A stretch of DNA of 64,000 nt from JAFECT01 sp036501825 (GCA_036501825.1 DASXZP010000009.1:9740-73739), one strand, 5' to 3'. Counted from the stretch's first letter, positions 16,398 through 25,505 are shown. A program made the numbers and translations. Notes: a model not told the origin generated them from the letters alone.

Positions 16398-18548
16398 ATG
16401 TCCCGCGCCCGTCGAGCCCTGCGTCCTGATGCCGTTCGGCGCGGAGCCGGGGCCGCGGGCCTCTGCCTGGTCGCCGCCGCCAACGCGGCGTCGGCGCTGG
16501 CTGAGACGGCTGACGCCGCGCCCGACGGCGCCACCCGGGTGCAGGACGTGGTGGTCACCGCGCGCAAGCCCCAGGTCGTCGCCCTGTCGAAGACGATCCA
16601 GGAAACACCCCAGGTCATCAACGTCCTGCCGAAGGAACTGCTCGAGACCCAGGGCGTCGCGTCGCTGCAGCAGGCGCTGAAGAACGTGCCGGGCGTCACC
16701 CTGAATGCGGGCGAGGGCGGGTCCCACGGCGACAGCATCAACCTGCGCGGCTTTGCTGCGAGCGACGACTTCTTCCTCGACGGTCTGCGCGACACCGGCT
16801 TCTACACGCGCGATCCGTTCAACCTGCAAGGCATCGAAGTCTACAAAGGGCCGGCCTCGACCCTGTTCGGCCGCGGCTCGACCGGCGGCGTCATCGACCA
16901 GGTTTCCAAAACCCCCAGGCTCGATCCGCTGGCGACTGTTTCGGTGACCGGCGGCACGAAGGACGCGCGCATCACCGGCGACTTCGACACGCCGATCGGC
17001 TCCAACGCCGCCTTCCGCATCACGGGGATGGATCAGGACGCCGGCGTCGAGGGCCGCGCCTATGTCCGCAACCGCCGCTGGGGCTTCGCGCCGTCGCTCA
17101 CGCTCGGCGTCGGCGGGCCTGACACGCTGACCGTCAGCCTGTATCACGAGGGCGAGGACAACACCCCCGACTACGGCATTCCGTTCCTGGGCTCGCGCCC
17201 CGCGCCGGTCTCGCACAGCGCCTACTACGGCCTGGTGAGGGACGACGCCCAGAAGACCAACGTGAACATCGGGACCGCGCGCTACACCCACGTGTTCAGC
17301 GATGCGCTGACCTTCACCGACCTCCTGCGTTACGGCCACTATTACTTCGACACGCGCCAGACCGCCCCGCACTGGGGCGCGACGCCGCCGTTGGCGAGTA
17401 TGCCCCTCGACACGATCGTCGTCTTCCGTGACCGCCCAAGCGAGTCGGGGCTTATCGAGACCACGATGAACGTGAGCGAGCTGACCTGGAAATCGCAGAT
17501 CGGTTCAAACATAGCCCAGACCCTGACCGGCGGCGTCGAGTTCGACCGCGAATCCGCATCACTGGTGCGCTTCGCCAACCAGATGAGCGCGATCGCGCCG
17601 ACGCCGCTGCTCGATCCCGATCCGTTCGAGGCCTTCCCGGGCCATCAGACCACGGTATCCAGCCGTCCGGTCACGCGCACCGACACGGTGTCGGGCTTCC
17701 TGATCGATACGGTCGATTTCGGCTCGCACTGGACCCTGACCGCGGCGCTGCGCTACGACCAGTTCGCCGCGCACTACAACGAGCCGATCAGCCACGCCCA
17801 CTTCGACCACACCGACAACATCGCGTCGCCGCGCACATCGCTGGTCTACAAGGCGACCCAGGACCTCGACTTCTACATCGCCTACGGCACGTCCTACGAT
17901 CCATCGGCGGAGAACCTGTCGCTATCGGCGCGCACCGCCGACCTGGCGCCCGAGAAGGACCGTACCTTCGAAGCCGGCGTGAAGGCGATGACGCTCGGCG
18001 AAAAGCTCGCGCTCGGCGCATCGGTCTTCAACACCGAGATGACCAACGCGCGCGTGGGCGACCCCACCAATCCGTCGCTGCAGATCCTGGCGGGCGACCT
18101 GCGCGTAAACGGGGTGGAGCTGAACGCCCAGGGCTATATCGCCCCGGGTTGGGAGATCATCGCGGGCTACACCTATCTCGACGCCAAGACGATCAAGTCC
18201 TCCGACCCCAGCCAGGTCGGCCAGCGCGTGGCCAACACCGCGCCGAACCAGGCCAACCTGTGGCTGACCTGGGAGCCGGACGAGGATCGCTGGAAACTGG
18301 GCGCCGGCCTGAACTACCTGGACAAGCGCGCGGCCGACGTCGCCGGCGTCGCCACCATTCCGGGCTATGTCACGCTCGATGCGATGGCGAGCTACAAACT
18401 CAGTCGTCACCTGACGCTGCAGCTGAACGCCTTCAACCTCACCGACAAGTTCTATTTCACCAACGCCTATTACTCCTCGCCGGTCGAGAACCACGTATTG
18501 CCGGGCGCGGGCCGCACGCTGTTGCTCACCGCGGTGATGACCTACTGA
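16398..18548 (+). CDS. TonB-dependent siderophore receptor (Fiu/catecholate type)
   Basis: A 716-residue outer-membrane receptor. A signal peptide is followed by a TonB-box-like DVVVTARK segment and the plug domain (SINLRGFAASDDFFLDGLRD and the IEVYKGPASTLFGRGSTGG motif). A 22-strand barrel follows and ends in an aromatic residue (VMTY), as required for assembly. The plug wording is that of the Fiu-like catecholate siderophore group. The next two genes (Sel1, PiuC) and the upstream Fur box support iron uptake. The ATG at 16398 replaces the TTG at 16359 because it opens a normal signal peptide. Confidence 0.92.
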   Translation: MSRARRALRPDAVRRGAGAAGLCLVAAANAASALAETADAAPDGATRVQDVVVTARKPQVVALSKTIQETPQVINVLPKELLETQGVASLQQALKNVPGVTLNAGEGGSHGDSINLRGFAASDDFFLDGLRDTGFYTRDPFNLQGIEVYKGPASTLFGRGSTGGVIDQVSKTPRLDPLATVSVTGGTKDARITGDFDTPIGSNAAFRITGMDQDAGVEGRAYVRNRRWGFAPSLTLGVGGPDTLTVSLYHEGEDNTPDYGIPFLGSRPAPVSHSAYYGLVRDDAQKTNVNIGTARYTHVFSDALTFTDLLRYGHYYFDTRQTAPHWGATPPLASMPLDTIVVFRDRPSESGLIETTMNVSELTWKSQIGSNIAQTLTGGVEFDRESASLVRFANQMSAIAPTPLLDPDPFEAFPGHQTTVSSRPVTRTDTVSGFLIDTVDFGSHWTLTAALRYDQFAAHYNEPISHAHFDHTDNIASPRTSLVYKATQDLDFYIAYGTSYDPSAENLSLSARTADLAPEKDRTFEAGVKAMTLGEKLALGASVFNTEMTNARVGDPTNPSLQILAGDLRVNGVELNAQGYIAPGWEIIAGYTYLDAKTIKSSDPSQVGQRVANTAPNQANLWLTWEPDEDRWKLGAGLNYLDKRAADVAGVATIPGYVTLDAMASYKLSRHLTLQLNAFNLTDKFYFTNAYYSSPVENHVLPGAGRTLLLTAVMTY

Positions 18549-18549
18549 C

Positions 18550-19341
18550 ATGATCGCCGCCCCGCCCGCGTTCGAGCCGCCGCCACAGACGTCCGAGGCC
18601 CTGTTCTCGGCGCTGCTGCTGATGCGGCCGGAGCGGCTGGCGCATCTTCTGGCCTCCGATCCCGATCGGGCGGCGCCGCGGGTGCGGGCGGCGGCGGAGC
18701 GCGGTCTCGTCGAGGCGCAGGTCCGCTACGGCCGTTTGCTGCTGGAAGGACGCGGGGTGACGCGCGATGCGTGCGCAGCGCTCGGGTGGTTCCGGCGTGC
18801 GGCGGCGCATGGCGACGCGGACGCGTGCAACATGGTCGGCCGCTGCCTCGAAAACGGATGGGGCGCCGTGGCCTCGCCGGGTGAAGCGACGCCCTGGTAT
18901 CGCCGCGCGGCCGACGCGGGATTAGCCTGGGCCCAGTACAATCTCGCGCACCTGCTGCTCGACGGAAACGGGTTGAAGCGCGACGCGGCGGCGGCATTGG
19001 AATGGTACCGGCGCGCGGCGGCGCAGGGCCACGTGCGCGCCATGAACCTGGTCGGACGCTGCCTGGAACACGGATGGGGCTGCGCGTGCGATCCGGCGCA
19101 GGCGCGGGTTTGGTACGCGCGGTCGGCGGCGGGCGGCTATTTCCGCGGCCAGTTCAATCACGCCGACTGCCTCGCCGCCGACGGCGACCTCGAGGCGGCG
19201 GTCGACATGTTCACCGCGTCGCTCGCGTCCGCCCCGGCCGCGAACCGGCGTTTCATGGCCGAAGCCCTGCTCGCGCGCGACGAGCCGCGTCTGCGCGATC
19301 TCGGCCGCCGGGCCCTGAGTGGAGGGGCGTCGTGCTCGTAA
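18550..19341 (+). CDS. Sel1-repeat protein
   Basis: A 263-residue protein with four or more Sel1-like repeats between residues 50 and 220, for example AQVRYGRLLLEGRGV, ACNMVGRCLENGWG and AQYNLAHLLLDGNG. These form an alpha solenoid for protein contacts. The start is the ATG at 18550, one base after the receptor's stop codon, and the 3' end overlaps piuC by 10 bases, so it is part of the iron operon. A Sel1 gene between a Fiu-type receptor and PiuC is a recurring arrangement in proteobacteria. No signal peptide is seen, so it is probably cytoplasmic. The specific role is unknown. Confidence 0.85.
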   Translation: MIAAPPAFEPPPQTSEALFSALLLMRPERLAHLLASDPDRAAPRVRAAAERGLVEAQVRYGRLLLEGRGVTRDACAALGWFRRAAAHGDADACNMVGRCLENGWGAVASPGEATPWYRRAADAGLAWAQYNLAHLLLDGNGLKRDAAAALEWYRRAAAQGHVRAMNLVGRCLEHGWGCACDPAQARVWYARSAAGGYFRGQFNHADCLAADGDLEAAVDMFTASLASAPAANRRFMAEALLARDEPRLRDLGRRALSGGASCS

Positions 19342-20012
19342 AGATCCCCGCGGTCCTCTCCGCCGCCGAAGCCGCCGCCATGCGCACGCGCCTCGAGGCG
19401 GGCGAGTGGGTGGACGGCCGCGTCACCGCCGGCGCCCAGTCCGCGCTGGCCAAGCACAATCTGCAGCTCCCCGAGGACGCGCCGATGGCGCGCGAGTTCG
19501 GCGCGCGGATTCTCGACGCGCTCGGCCGCAACCCGGCGTTCATTTCGGCGGCCCTGCCGCTGAAGGTGTTTCCGCCGCTGTTCAATCGCTACGACATCGG
19601 CATGCGCTTCGACGACCATGTCGACAACGCCATCCGCTTCACCCTCGACGGCCGCCGCGTACGGACCGATCTTTCCGCCACCCTGTTTCTCACCGATCCG
19701 GACGCCCACGACGGCGGCGAGCTCATCATCAGCGACACCTTCGGGGAGCATGCGGTGAAACTGTCGGCCGGCGACCTCGTGGTCTACCCGGGCTCGAGCC
19801 TGCACCGCGTGCGCGAGGTGACCCGCGGCGCGCGCTGGGCCGCGTTCTTCTGGGTGCAGTCGATGGTGCGCAGCGACGAACATCGGGCTCTGCTGCACCG
19901 CCTGGACGCAGACGTGGCCGCATTGCGCGAACGGCTGGGCGACGACGATCCGCAGGCCCTGTCCCTGACCGGCGCCTACCACAACCTGTTGCGCCTGTGG
20001 GCTGAGGTCTGA
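19332..20012 (+). CDS. piuC: Fe(II)/2-oxoglutarate-dependent dioxygenase PiuC/YbiX family
   Basis: A 226-residue PKHD-type hydroxylase. The iron ligands are visible as HVD (His96, Asp98) and the distal His158 in SSLHRV, with Arg168 as the likely 2-oxoglutarate contact. The N-terminus (VKIPAVLSAAEA) and the GDLVVYPGSSLH segment are typical of PiuC/YbiX. Members are coexpressed with Fiu/PiuA receptors under Fur control and may process the iron ligand; the substrate is not known. The start is GTG at 19332 with GGAGGGG five bases upstream, overlapping the Sel1 gene. Confidence 0.9.
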   Translation: MLVKIPAVLSAAEAAAMRTRLEAGEWVDGRVTAGAQSALAKHNLQLPEDAPMAREFGARILDALGRNPAFISAALPLKVFPPLFNRYDIGMRFDDHVDNAIRFTLDGRRVRTDLSATLFLTDPDAHDGGELIISDTFGEHAVKLSAGDLVVYPGSSLHRVREVTRGARWAAFFWVQSMVRSDEHRALLHRLDADVAALRERLGDDDPQALSLTGAYHNLLRLWAEV

Positions 20013-20131
20013 CGCCTCCTTTTTCGGCTGCGCGCCCCAGAATCGCCTCACTGTCCGTATCGCATCACGATATACCCGGGGTTCTCGACCGCCCCTTCTC
20101 AGCCCGTGGAAGCCCCCGACCCGTGGAAAAT

Positions 20132-20689
20132 ATGTTCCTGACCCGCAAGACCTTGGCCGTCACGGCCGTCCTCTCCGTCGCCCTGCTCGCCACCGCCTGC
20201 GCCACCAAGCCGAAGTACGCTCCGGGACCGCAAACCAAGCCGCAAGCGTCGGAAACCTACGGCGGCGCGACCCGCGGCCCGTCCGACCAGGGGGTCACCG
20301 CCCAGTCCAACGCGCCGCTGCCGGGCTCGGCGCAGGACTTCGAGGCCAATGCAGGCGACCGCGTGTATTTCGACTACGATCAGTACGCCGTGCGCCCCGA
20401 CGCCGCGCCGGTGCTCGCCGCCCAGGCCGCGTGGCTGAAGCACTACCCCTCGGTGCACGTGCGCATCGAAGGCAACGCCGACGAACGCGGCACGCGCGAA
20501 TACAACTTCGCGCTGGGCGCCAGCCGCGCCAATGCCGTGCGCGACTACCTCGTCAACCACGGCGTGGAAGCCTCGCGCATCGAAGTCGTCTCCTACGGCA
20601 AGGAGCGCCCGATCGACACGTCCGAAAGCGACGCGGGCATGGCGAAGAACCGCAACGGCCACACCGCCATCACCGGCGGCGCGCGCTGA
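20132..20689 (+). CDS. pal: Peptidoglycan-associated lipoprotein (OmpA C-terminal domain)
   Basis: A 185-residue lipoprotein. The signal peptide (LAVTAVLSVALLATAC) ends at a lipobox cysteine, and a flexible linker runs to about residue 75. The OmpA-like domain follows with VYFDYDQYAVRP and the peptidoglycan-binding GNADERGTREYNFALGASRA segment. It anchors the outer membrane to peptidoglycan and normally works with Tol proteins, none of which are adjacent here. The ATG at 20132 gives the standard Pal N-terminus; a GTG at 20123 is also in frame. Its TGA overlaps the probable CTG start of the next gene. Confidence 0.88.
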   Translation: MFLTRKTLAVTAVLSVALLATACATKPKYAPGPQTKPQASETYGGATRGPSDQGVTAQSNAPLPGSAQDFEANAGDRVYFDYDQYAVRPDAAPVLAAQAAWLKHYPSVHVRIEGNADERGTREYNFALGASRANAVRDYLVNHGVEASRIEVVSYGKERPIDTSESDAGMAKNRNGHTAITGGAR

Positions 20690-21105
20690 TCGCAAGGGCT
20701 CCCACGCAGACGCTCACTGACGCGGACTATCGCACGCTCGCGGACTTCCGCTTCGCGGTGCGCGGCTTCATGGCGTTCTCGAAGGCGGCGGTAGCCGACG
20801 CGGGCCTTGCGCCGCAGCAGTATCAGGCCTTGCTTGCCGTGCGCGCGCGGCGCGGCAGCGAGGTGACGGTCGGCGATCTCGCCAAGGAGCTTTACGTTCG
20901 CCACCATTCGGCGGTGGAACTGGTGGATCGGCTGGAGAAAGCCGACCTGATTCAGCGCCGCTCGGCGCCCGGCGGCCGTCGCGTGGCGCTCGATCTCACG
21001 CCGCAGGCAGAAGCGGTGCTGGAAAGCCTCGCCGACGCGCACCTGGCCGAGCTTCGCCGCTACGGGCCCGCCATTGCCGAGCTGCTCTCCGAACCGCGCG
21101 CCTGA
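20686..21105 (+). CDS. MarR-family transcriptional regulator with a probable CTG start
   Basis: A winged-helix regulator of about 139 residues: first dimerisation helix YRTLADFRFAVRGFMAFS, DNA-binding part VGDLAKELYVRHHSAVELVDRL, and wing RRSAPGGRRVALDLT. Nothing between the pal stop and the first helix offers an ATG, GTG or TTG. A GTG or ATG further inside would delete part of helix 1. The CTG at 20686 overlaps the pal TGA as CTGA, the same geometry as the common ATGA coupling, so I propose it as the start. The target genes are unknown. Confidence 0.75.
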   Translation: MIARAPTQTLTDADYRTLADFRFAVRGFMAFSKAAVADAGLAPQQYQALLAVRARRGSEVTVGDLAKELYVRHHSAVELVDRLEKADLIQRRSAPGGRRVALDLTPQAEAVLESLADAHLAELRRYGPAIAELLSEPRA

Positions 21106-21227
21106 ACCGTCGCCATACGCATCCTCTGCGTCTTAACCGCGTTTGCCGAGCGAACCTCGCTTGCGAGGCCACGCCCGAAGCTGTGCGAAGGCGCGCTCAG
21201 GCCCTTGGGGTTCAGGAAAGGGATGCC

Positions 21228-21542
21228 ATGAAGAAACTTGCTCTTGCGCTCGTCGCTTCCGCCGCGGTGGTCGCGGTCGGCGGGCTCAGTGCGTGCGCCG
21301 AACACTACGGCGTTGACGCCGGCTATTACTACGGGCCCGACGACGGCTACGTCGACGCCTATTACGACGACTACTATGGCCCATACAACGACGGCTACTG
21401 GGGCGACGACGGCTTCTTCTACTATTCGTCGGGCCCCGACCATCACTTCGTCCGCGACGACAGCCACCACTTCCGCCGCGACACCTTCACCGGCTACCAC
21501 TCGGTGCGCGCCCACTCGCACGCCCCGAGCCACCACGAGTAA
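21228..21542 (+). CDS. Tyr/Asp/His-rich small exported lipoprotein-like protein (104 aa)
   Basis: The signal peptide MKKLALALVASAAVVAVGG is followed by LSAC, a lipobox. The mature part is dominated by Tyr, Asp, Gly and then His (for example GYYYGPDDGYVDAYYDDYYG and later SHHFRRDTF). It is low-complexity, probably unstructured and potentially metal-binding. The ATG at 21228 follows AGGAAAGGG. No family recognised; such proteins are scattered in Caulobacteraceae. It is transcribed in the same direction as the neighbours, but separated by over 100 bases on each side. Confidence 0.7.
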   Translation: MKKLALALVASAAVVAVGGLSACAEHYGVDAGYYYGPDDGYVDAYYDDYYGPYNDGYWGDDGFFYYSSGPDHHFVRDDSHHFRRDTFTGYHSVRAHSHAPSHHE

Positions 21543-21752
21543 GCCCGATCCTCGCGCCGCTTCTTCCCCGCAACCGCGGGGGAGGAGTGCGGGCTTCTCC
21601 GGCCCTATCAGGGGTTGTTCGCCTTGCCTTGAAAGCCAGCAGGTTGTGAGTTAACTATCCGGGAGTTGTGGCCTGGGGCGGGCCAGGAACTCGTTGTTTT
21701 TCCGAGACACAGTTACTTATTTCCGTGGTCGCTGAATTACTTGGGGGGCAGC
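21543..21752. other. Short intergenic region
   Basis: About 210 bases without a gene. A hairpin CCCCGC-AACC-GCGGGG lies near 21570, shortly after the preceding stop codon. It could end the upstream transcript, though no T-run follows. The remainder before 21752 is lower in GC than its surroundings and presumably carries the promoter of the RcnB-domain gene. Confidence 0.4.
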
Positions 21753-22622
21753 ATGAAGCTATCTTGGAGCGCCGCAGGCGCCGCGATGTTTTGCTTGGTC
21801 TGCGCGCTTGCCGCGCAATCCGTCGACGCGAAACCAAATCAACAGCAACAACAACCGAAGCCGGCGGCAAAACCCGTGCAGCGACCGGCGCCGAGGCCAA
21901 CGGTCCAAACCGGCGGCGGCATGCGCCCCTCTGGGGTTCACCCCGGCGGCGTGGGAACGCGGCCCGGCGGGCTTGGGCCGGTGCCCGGCGGGTCCGGCGG
22001 CCGACACATCGGCAGCCAAGGCACAGGGCCGAACGGAACCCGCGGCGGCGGGCAAGGTCCCGGTACATCCGGGAGACCTGTCGGCTCGCAAGGCGCCGGC
22101 CAACGCGTGGGAACAGCGGGCAGGACTTTCGGCGCGCAGGCCGGCGGGACAGGGCGCACCTTCGGCCAGACAAGCGGGGGCAACGCAACCCGCGGCGCGG
22201 GCCCATCCGGTCGCAGTCCTCACGCCGGTCCGCGAGTGACGCGGGGACACAGCGCGACCTTCCGCGGCAAGCGCAGCCTGCACGGTCGCGCCTATCTCTA
22301 TCACGGGCGGCATTTGTCACCTTGGTATGCGAGCCGGTATCGCTGGCCGCACGGCTATCGCTACGTGCGATACCAAGTCGGCGTCGTCTTGCCCGTTGTG
22401 TTCTGGTCTGACGAGAGCTTCGTCATATTCGACTACGGCGACTACGGGTTGGTTGCACCAGACGACGGCTACGAATGGGTCCGCTACGGCGACGATGCGT
22501 TGCTGATCGACACATCGACAGGTTCGGTCACCGACGTGGCCTACGGCGTGTTCGTCGAACAAGACGGTGCGCCGGATCCGACCAGCCAGGACGACGATTC
22601 CCAGGGGCAGGATCCGCAATGA
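21753..22622 (+). CDS. Exported RcnB-domain protein with a long Gly/Arg/Gln-rich region
   Basis: A 289-residue protein. After the signal peptide (AAMFCLVCALAAQSVDA) comes a Gln/Pro stretch and then about 120 residues rich in Gly, Arg, Thr and Pro with recurring GxQGxG-type units. The C-terminal domain (residues about 195-270: RWPHGYRYVRYQ, VAPDDGYEWVRYGDDALLID) matches the RcnB family, periplasmic proteins linked in E. coli to nickel/cobalt homeostasis. The start is ATG at 21753 after GGGGGG. The stop overlaps the TPR gene by ATGA, so both are coexpressed. Confidence 0.78.
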   Translation: MKLSWSAAGAAMFCLVCALAAQSVDAKPNQQQQQPKPAAKPVQRPAPRPTVQTGGGMRPSGVHPGGVGTRPGGLGPVPGGSGGRHIGSQGTGPNGTRGGGQGPGTSGRPVGSQGAGQRVGTAGRTFGAQAGGTGRTFGQTSGGNATRGAGPSGRSPHAGPRVTRGHSATFRGKRSLHGRAYLYHGRHLSPWYASRYRWPHGYRYVRYQVGVVLPVVFWSDESFVIFDYGDYGLVAPDDGYEWVRYGDDALLIDTSTGSVTDVAYGVFVEQDGAPDPTSQDDDSQGQDPQ

Positions 22623-23551
22623 TCTTGCATCGCGCAGTGGGCGGGGCAGTCGCGATTGTCGCGGCTGCCGGCGCCGCCACGGCCGTCGCCGGCCCGGCGG
22701 AGGACGGGAACGCGGGACTCGAAGCTATGGACCGCGGCGACTATCACGCCGCCGCGCATCTCTTTTCGTTGGTGATCAAGGCGCCTGACGCCGCTCCCGA
22801 CGACAAAGAGTTCGCCTATCTCAATCTCGGCACAATCTACCTGCGCCAAGGCCACTATGTGCAGGCGACCGCCAATCTGCAGAACGCGATCCAGCTTAAG
22901 CCCGACGACAACGAAGCCCAGATACAGCTAGAACTCGCACAAGCCGGCAAGAACGGTGCGGATGCTTTGACCGTGCGGTGGGGCGGGGTGCGCGTGCTCG
23001 ATGGTGGGACCTGGGTTGCAACGACGTCAAAAGAGGATCGCAAGCACAAGGTGAAGTTTAATCCGATGTACTACCTGACCTACCAATGGACGACGAAGGG
23101 CGACGCCCTGTCGTTCACCGGCAAGGACAAGGTGGGTTCGGCGGTCACGGGCGACGTCACGCGCGACCCTCAGACCGGCGTGCTGACAAGCACGAGCACG
23201 GTGAACGGGAAAACCGAAACCCTTTATATCGAACCGACTCTGAACGGCTATATCGAGTGGGGGGAAAACAGCACCGTCAAGGTCACCGTGACGCCCCAAG
23301 ACGCAACGACATTCAACGTCGTCCAGGAGAGCTACAAGAACAACACCTGGACGCGGTCGGCGAGCTATCAGTTCGTAAAATCCCCGGACCTCGCGCGAAC
23401 GCTCGACAAGAGGATCGCGGGCAACAGGACAAAGCACTGCCTCGGCGCGGGCTTGGCCGCCGGGCTCGTATCGGGCATCACCGGCCAGGATCAGCCGCTG
23501 CCTCCGGAATGCGGCGGCCCGCAGCCCGCGGAAGCGGATCAACAACAGTAG
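22619..23551 (+). CDS. Exported TPR-containing protein of unknown function
   Basis: A 310-residue protein with a signal peptide (AVGGAVAIVAAAGAATAVAG) and about two tetratricopeptide repeats between residues 25 and 110 (NAGLEAMDRGDYHAAAHLF, YLNLGTIYLRQGHYVQA). A beta-rich region of roughly 150 residues follows, containing alternating Thr/Val/Lys strands. It is likely periplasmic and acts with the RcnB-domain protein encoded by the overlapping gene upstream. I do not recognise the C-terminal domain. Confidence 0.7.
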   Translation: MILHRAVGGAVAIVAAAGAATAVAGPAEDGNAGLEAMDRGDYHAAAHLFSLVIKAPDAAPDDKEFAYLNLGTIYLRQGHYVQATANLQNAIQLKPDDNEAQIQLELAQAGKNGADALTVRWGGVRVLDGGTWVATTSKEDRKHKVKFNPMYYLTYQWTTKGDALSFTGKDKVGSAVTGDVTRDPQTGVLTSTSTVNGKTETLYIEPTLNGYIEWGENSTVKVTVTPQDATTFNVVQESYKNNTWTRSASYQFVKSPDLARTLDKRIAGNRTKHCLGAGLAAGLVSGITGQDQPLPPECGGPQPAEADQQQ

Positions 23552-23638
23552 AAACGCCCCGTCGCGGCGTTCTATGGGGTGGCGAATCCCTGTCTCCTGG
23601 CGCAGCGCCGCTGGCTTGGCGTGTGGAAGGAGGCCGCA

Positions 23639-24457
23639 ATGATGGACGTTCCAATCGTGTTCGTGGGCGGCGGTCGCATGGGCGGGGCGATCCTGCGCGG
23701 CCTGGCGGCGTCGGGGCCCGTCGAGGCCTTCGTCGTTGACCCCAACGTGGCGCAGGCGCCGGGCGCGACGCTGATGCGTGACCTCGACGCTCTGCCTGAT
23801 CTGGGCGAGGCGGTGGTGCTGCTGGCGGTGAAGCCCCAGGTCGCCGGCGATCTTCTGCCTCGGCTGAAGCGGTTCGCGCGGCCGGGCGTACTGCTCATCT
23901 CTATCGTCGCGGGCCTCTCCATCGAGATCCTGCGCGACGCGCTCGGCGACGAACTTCGCGCCGTGCGCGCCATGCCCAACACGCCCGCCGGCGTGCTGAA
24001 GGGAATCACCGGGGTCTACGCCGCCGCCAACATCGATGCGAACGGCCGCGCGCGCGCCGAGGCCTTGTTGTCCGCCGTCGGCGAGGTGGTTTGGCTCGAC
24101 ACCGAAGAGGGGATCGATCTCGTTACCGCCATATCGGGCAGCGGCCCGGCCTATTTCTTCCGCTTCGCCGAAGCCCTGGCCGCAGCCGGGGTCGGCCTCG
24201 GCCTGCCGCCGGATACCGCCCAACGGCTCGCCCGGCGCACGCTCGAAGGGGCCGGCGCGCTGGCGGACTCCACCGACCGGACGCTGGAGGAGCTGCGGGT
24301 CGAGGTGACCAGCCCCAAGGGCACCACCGCTGCGGCGCTGCAACGCTTCAGCGAAGGGGGCCTCGAGGCCCTTGTGGCCGCGGCGGCCAAGGCGTCGCAG
24401 GCGCGGGCGCGCGAACTGGGGGAGGAGATCGCCTCGAAACTGACGCAGGCGCGTTAA
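23639..24457 (+). CDS. proC: Pyrroline-5-carboxylate reductase
   Basis: A 272-residue cytoplasmic NAD(P)H-dependent enzyme for the last step of proline synthesis. The Rossmann motif IVFVGGGRMGGAILRGL is at the N-terminus, VLLAVKPQ and RAMPNTPA are in place, and the C-terminal signature runs AISGSGPAYFFRFAEAL to LREEVTSPKGTT-like LRVEVTSPKGTT. The start is the first of two ATGs (23639), after a strong AAGGAGG at 23627-23633; the second, 23642, is equally possible. It is probably a monocistronic housekeeping gene. Confidence 0.95.
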   Translation: MMDVPIVFVGGGRMGGAILRGLAASGPVEAFVVDPNVAQAPGATLMRDLDALPDLGEAVVLLAVKPQVAGDLLPRLKRFARPGVLLISIVAGLSIEILRDALGDELRAVRAMPNTPAGVLKGITGVYAAANIDANGRARAEALLSAVGEVVWLDTEEGIDLVTAISGSGPAYFFRFAEALAAAGVGLGLPPDTAQRLARRTLEGAGALADSTDRTLEELRVEVTSPKGTTAAALQRFSEGGLEALVAAAAKASQARARELGEEIASKLTQAR

Positions 24458-24561
24458 CCTTATAAGGTCCGGCCTGTTCCCGCCGCCGAAGAATCGGCTT
24501 CGGGCGCGGTCCCCGCTCCGCTAGGTTCACAAGGTACAGCTGTCGTGAAGAGCCCCCACCC

Positions 24562-25431
24562 ATGAGCGGCCTATTCGAGCGTATCACCTCGCTCTCGGGC
24601 ACCGAGTTGGCGAAGGCGACCAACCTCGCCCACCAGACGTTCCAGAGCCGCATGTCCACCCACGGCCACACCGGTCGCGCGCTGGTGGAGACCGTGGCGC
24701 ACGTCTGCCGCAATCACCCGGGCCTCGTGGGCATCGGCGTCGGCCTGGTGGTCGAGCAACTGCTGGCGCACGAGAAGCACGTCTACGACAAGACCCATAC
24801 CGCCGACGGCACGCCGCTGCCGGGCGTCGCTGCACCCAAGCCGGGCGAGCCGCTGCCGCACCCGATCAACCATCATCTTCCGCTGCACGAGATCAAGCTC
24901 GCCAACCTGCGCCCCGGCCACATCGCCGGCGAAGTGTTCGGCGCGCTGGTGCTGCTGAAGATCGCGTCGACCGGCGTTCGCATGTTCCGCCACAAGCATC
25001 AGGGCGAGACCTGGTTCAATCACGCGGCGCGCATTCACCTGTTCTCCGGTTCGATCGGAGCCTACTACCTCGTCAAGTCGCTGACCCTGAAGAAGCCCAG
25101 CGCCTGGACCAATGCGTTTGCGGCGCTGTTCATCACCGACGCGCTGAAGCCGGTGCTGAAGCGCGATCCGAAATGGCGCCCGGCGCCCGGTGGGCAGACC
25201 ACGGCTGAACCCGCGCACATCGCCGAGGTCACGCCGCTGCCGGCCGCGAACGCAGAGCCTCGCGTCGAGACGCCGGCCGAACGCGCCCGCGCCGCCGCCG
25301 TCTACGCCGCCCAGCAGCAACAGGCCGCCCCGGTCGCGCCCCCGACCCAGGCGTTCGAGGGCCACGGCGAGGTCACCCAGCCGGTCTCCCTCGGCGGCGA
25401 CACGGTCGAACCCCAGGCCACCGCGCACTAA
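24562..25431 (+). CDS. Conserved-looking membrane protein of unknown function (289 aa)
   Basis: Three to four hydrophobic helices are visible: GLVGIGVGLVVEQLLAH, AGEVFGALVLLKIAS, LFSGSIGAYYLVKSL and AFAALFITDALKPVL. They are separated by His-rich polar stretches (INHHLPLHEIK, FRHKHQG). The C-terminal 90 residues are Pro/Ala/Gln-rich and probably disordered. I do not recognise the family. The His-rich loops near membrane helices could bind a metal or haem, but that is speculation. It stands alone between proC and the flavoenzyme gene, in the same direction. Confidence 0.7.
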   Translation: MSGLFERITSLSGTELAKATNLAHQTFQSRMSTHGHTGRALVETVAHVCRNHPGLVGIGVGLVVEQLLAHEKHVYDKTHTADGTPLPGVAAPKPGEPLPHPINHHLPLHEIKLANLRPGHIAGEVFGALVLLKIASTGVRMFRHKHQGETWFNHAARIHLFSGSIGAYYLVKSLTLKKPSAWTNAFAALFITDALKPVLKRDPKWRPAPGGQTTAEPAHIAEVTPLPAANAEPRVETPAERARAAAVYAAQQQQAAPVAPPTQAFEGHGEVTQPVSLGGDTVEPQATAH

Positions 25432-25505
25432 GGCCCGAAGTTCAGTTACACTCGCCGCACCCGGGCCGAACTTCGGATTCGGGACATGAGGGATTGGAGT
25501 CCGAC

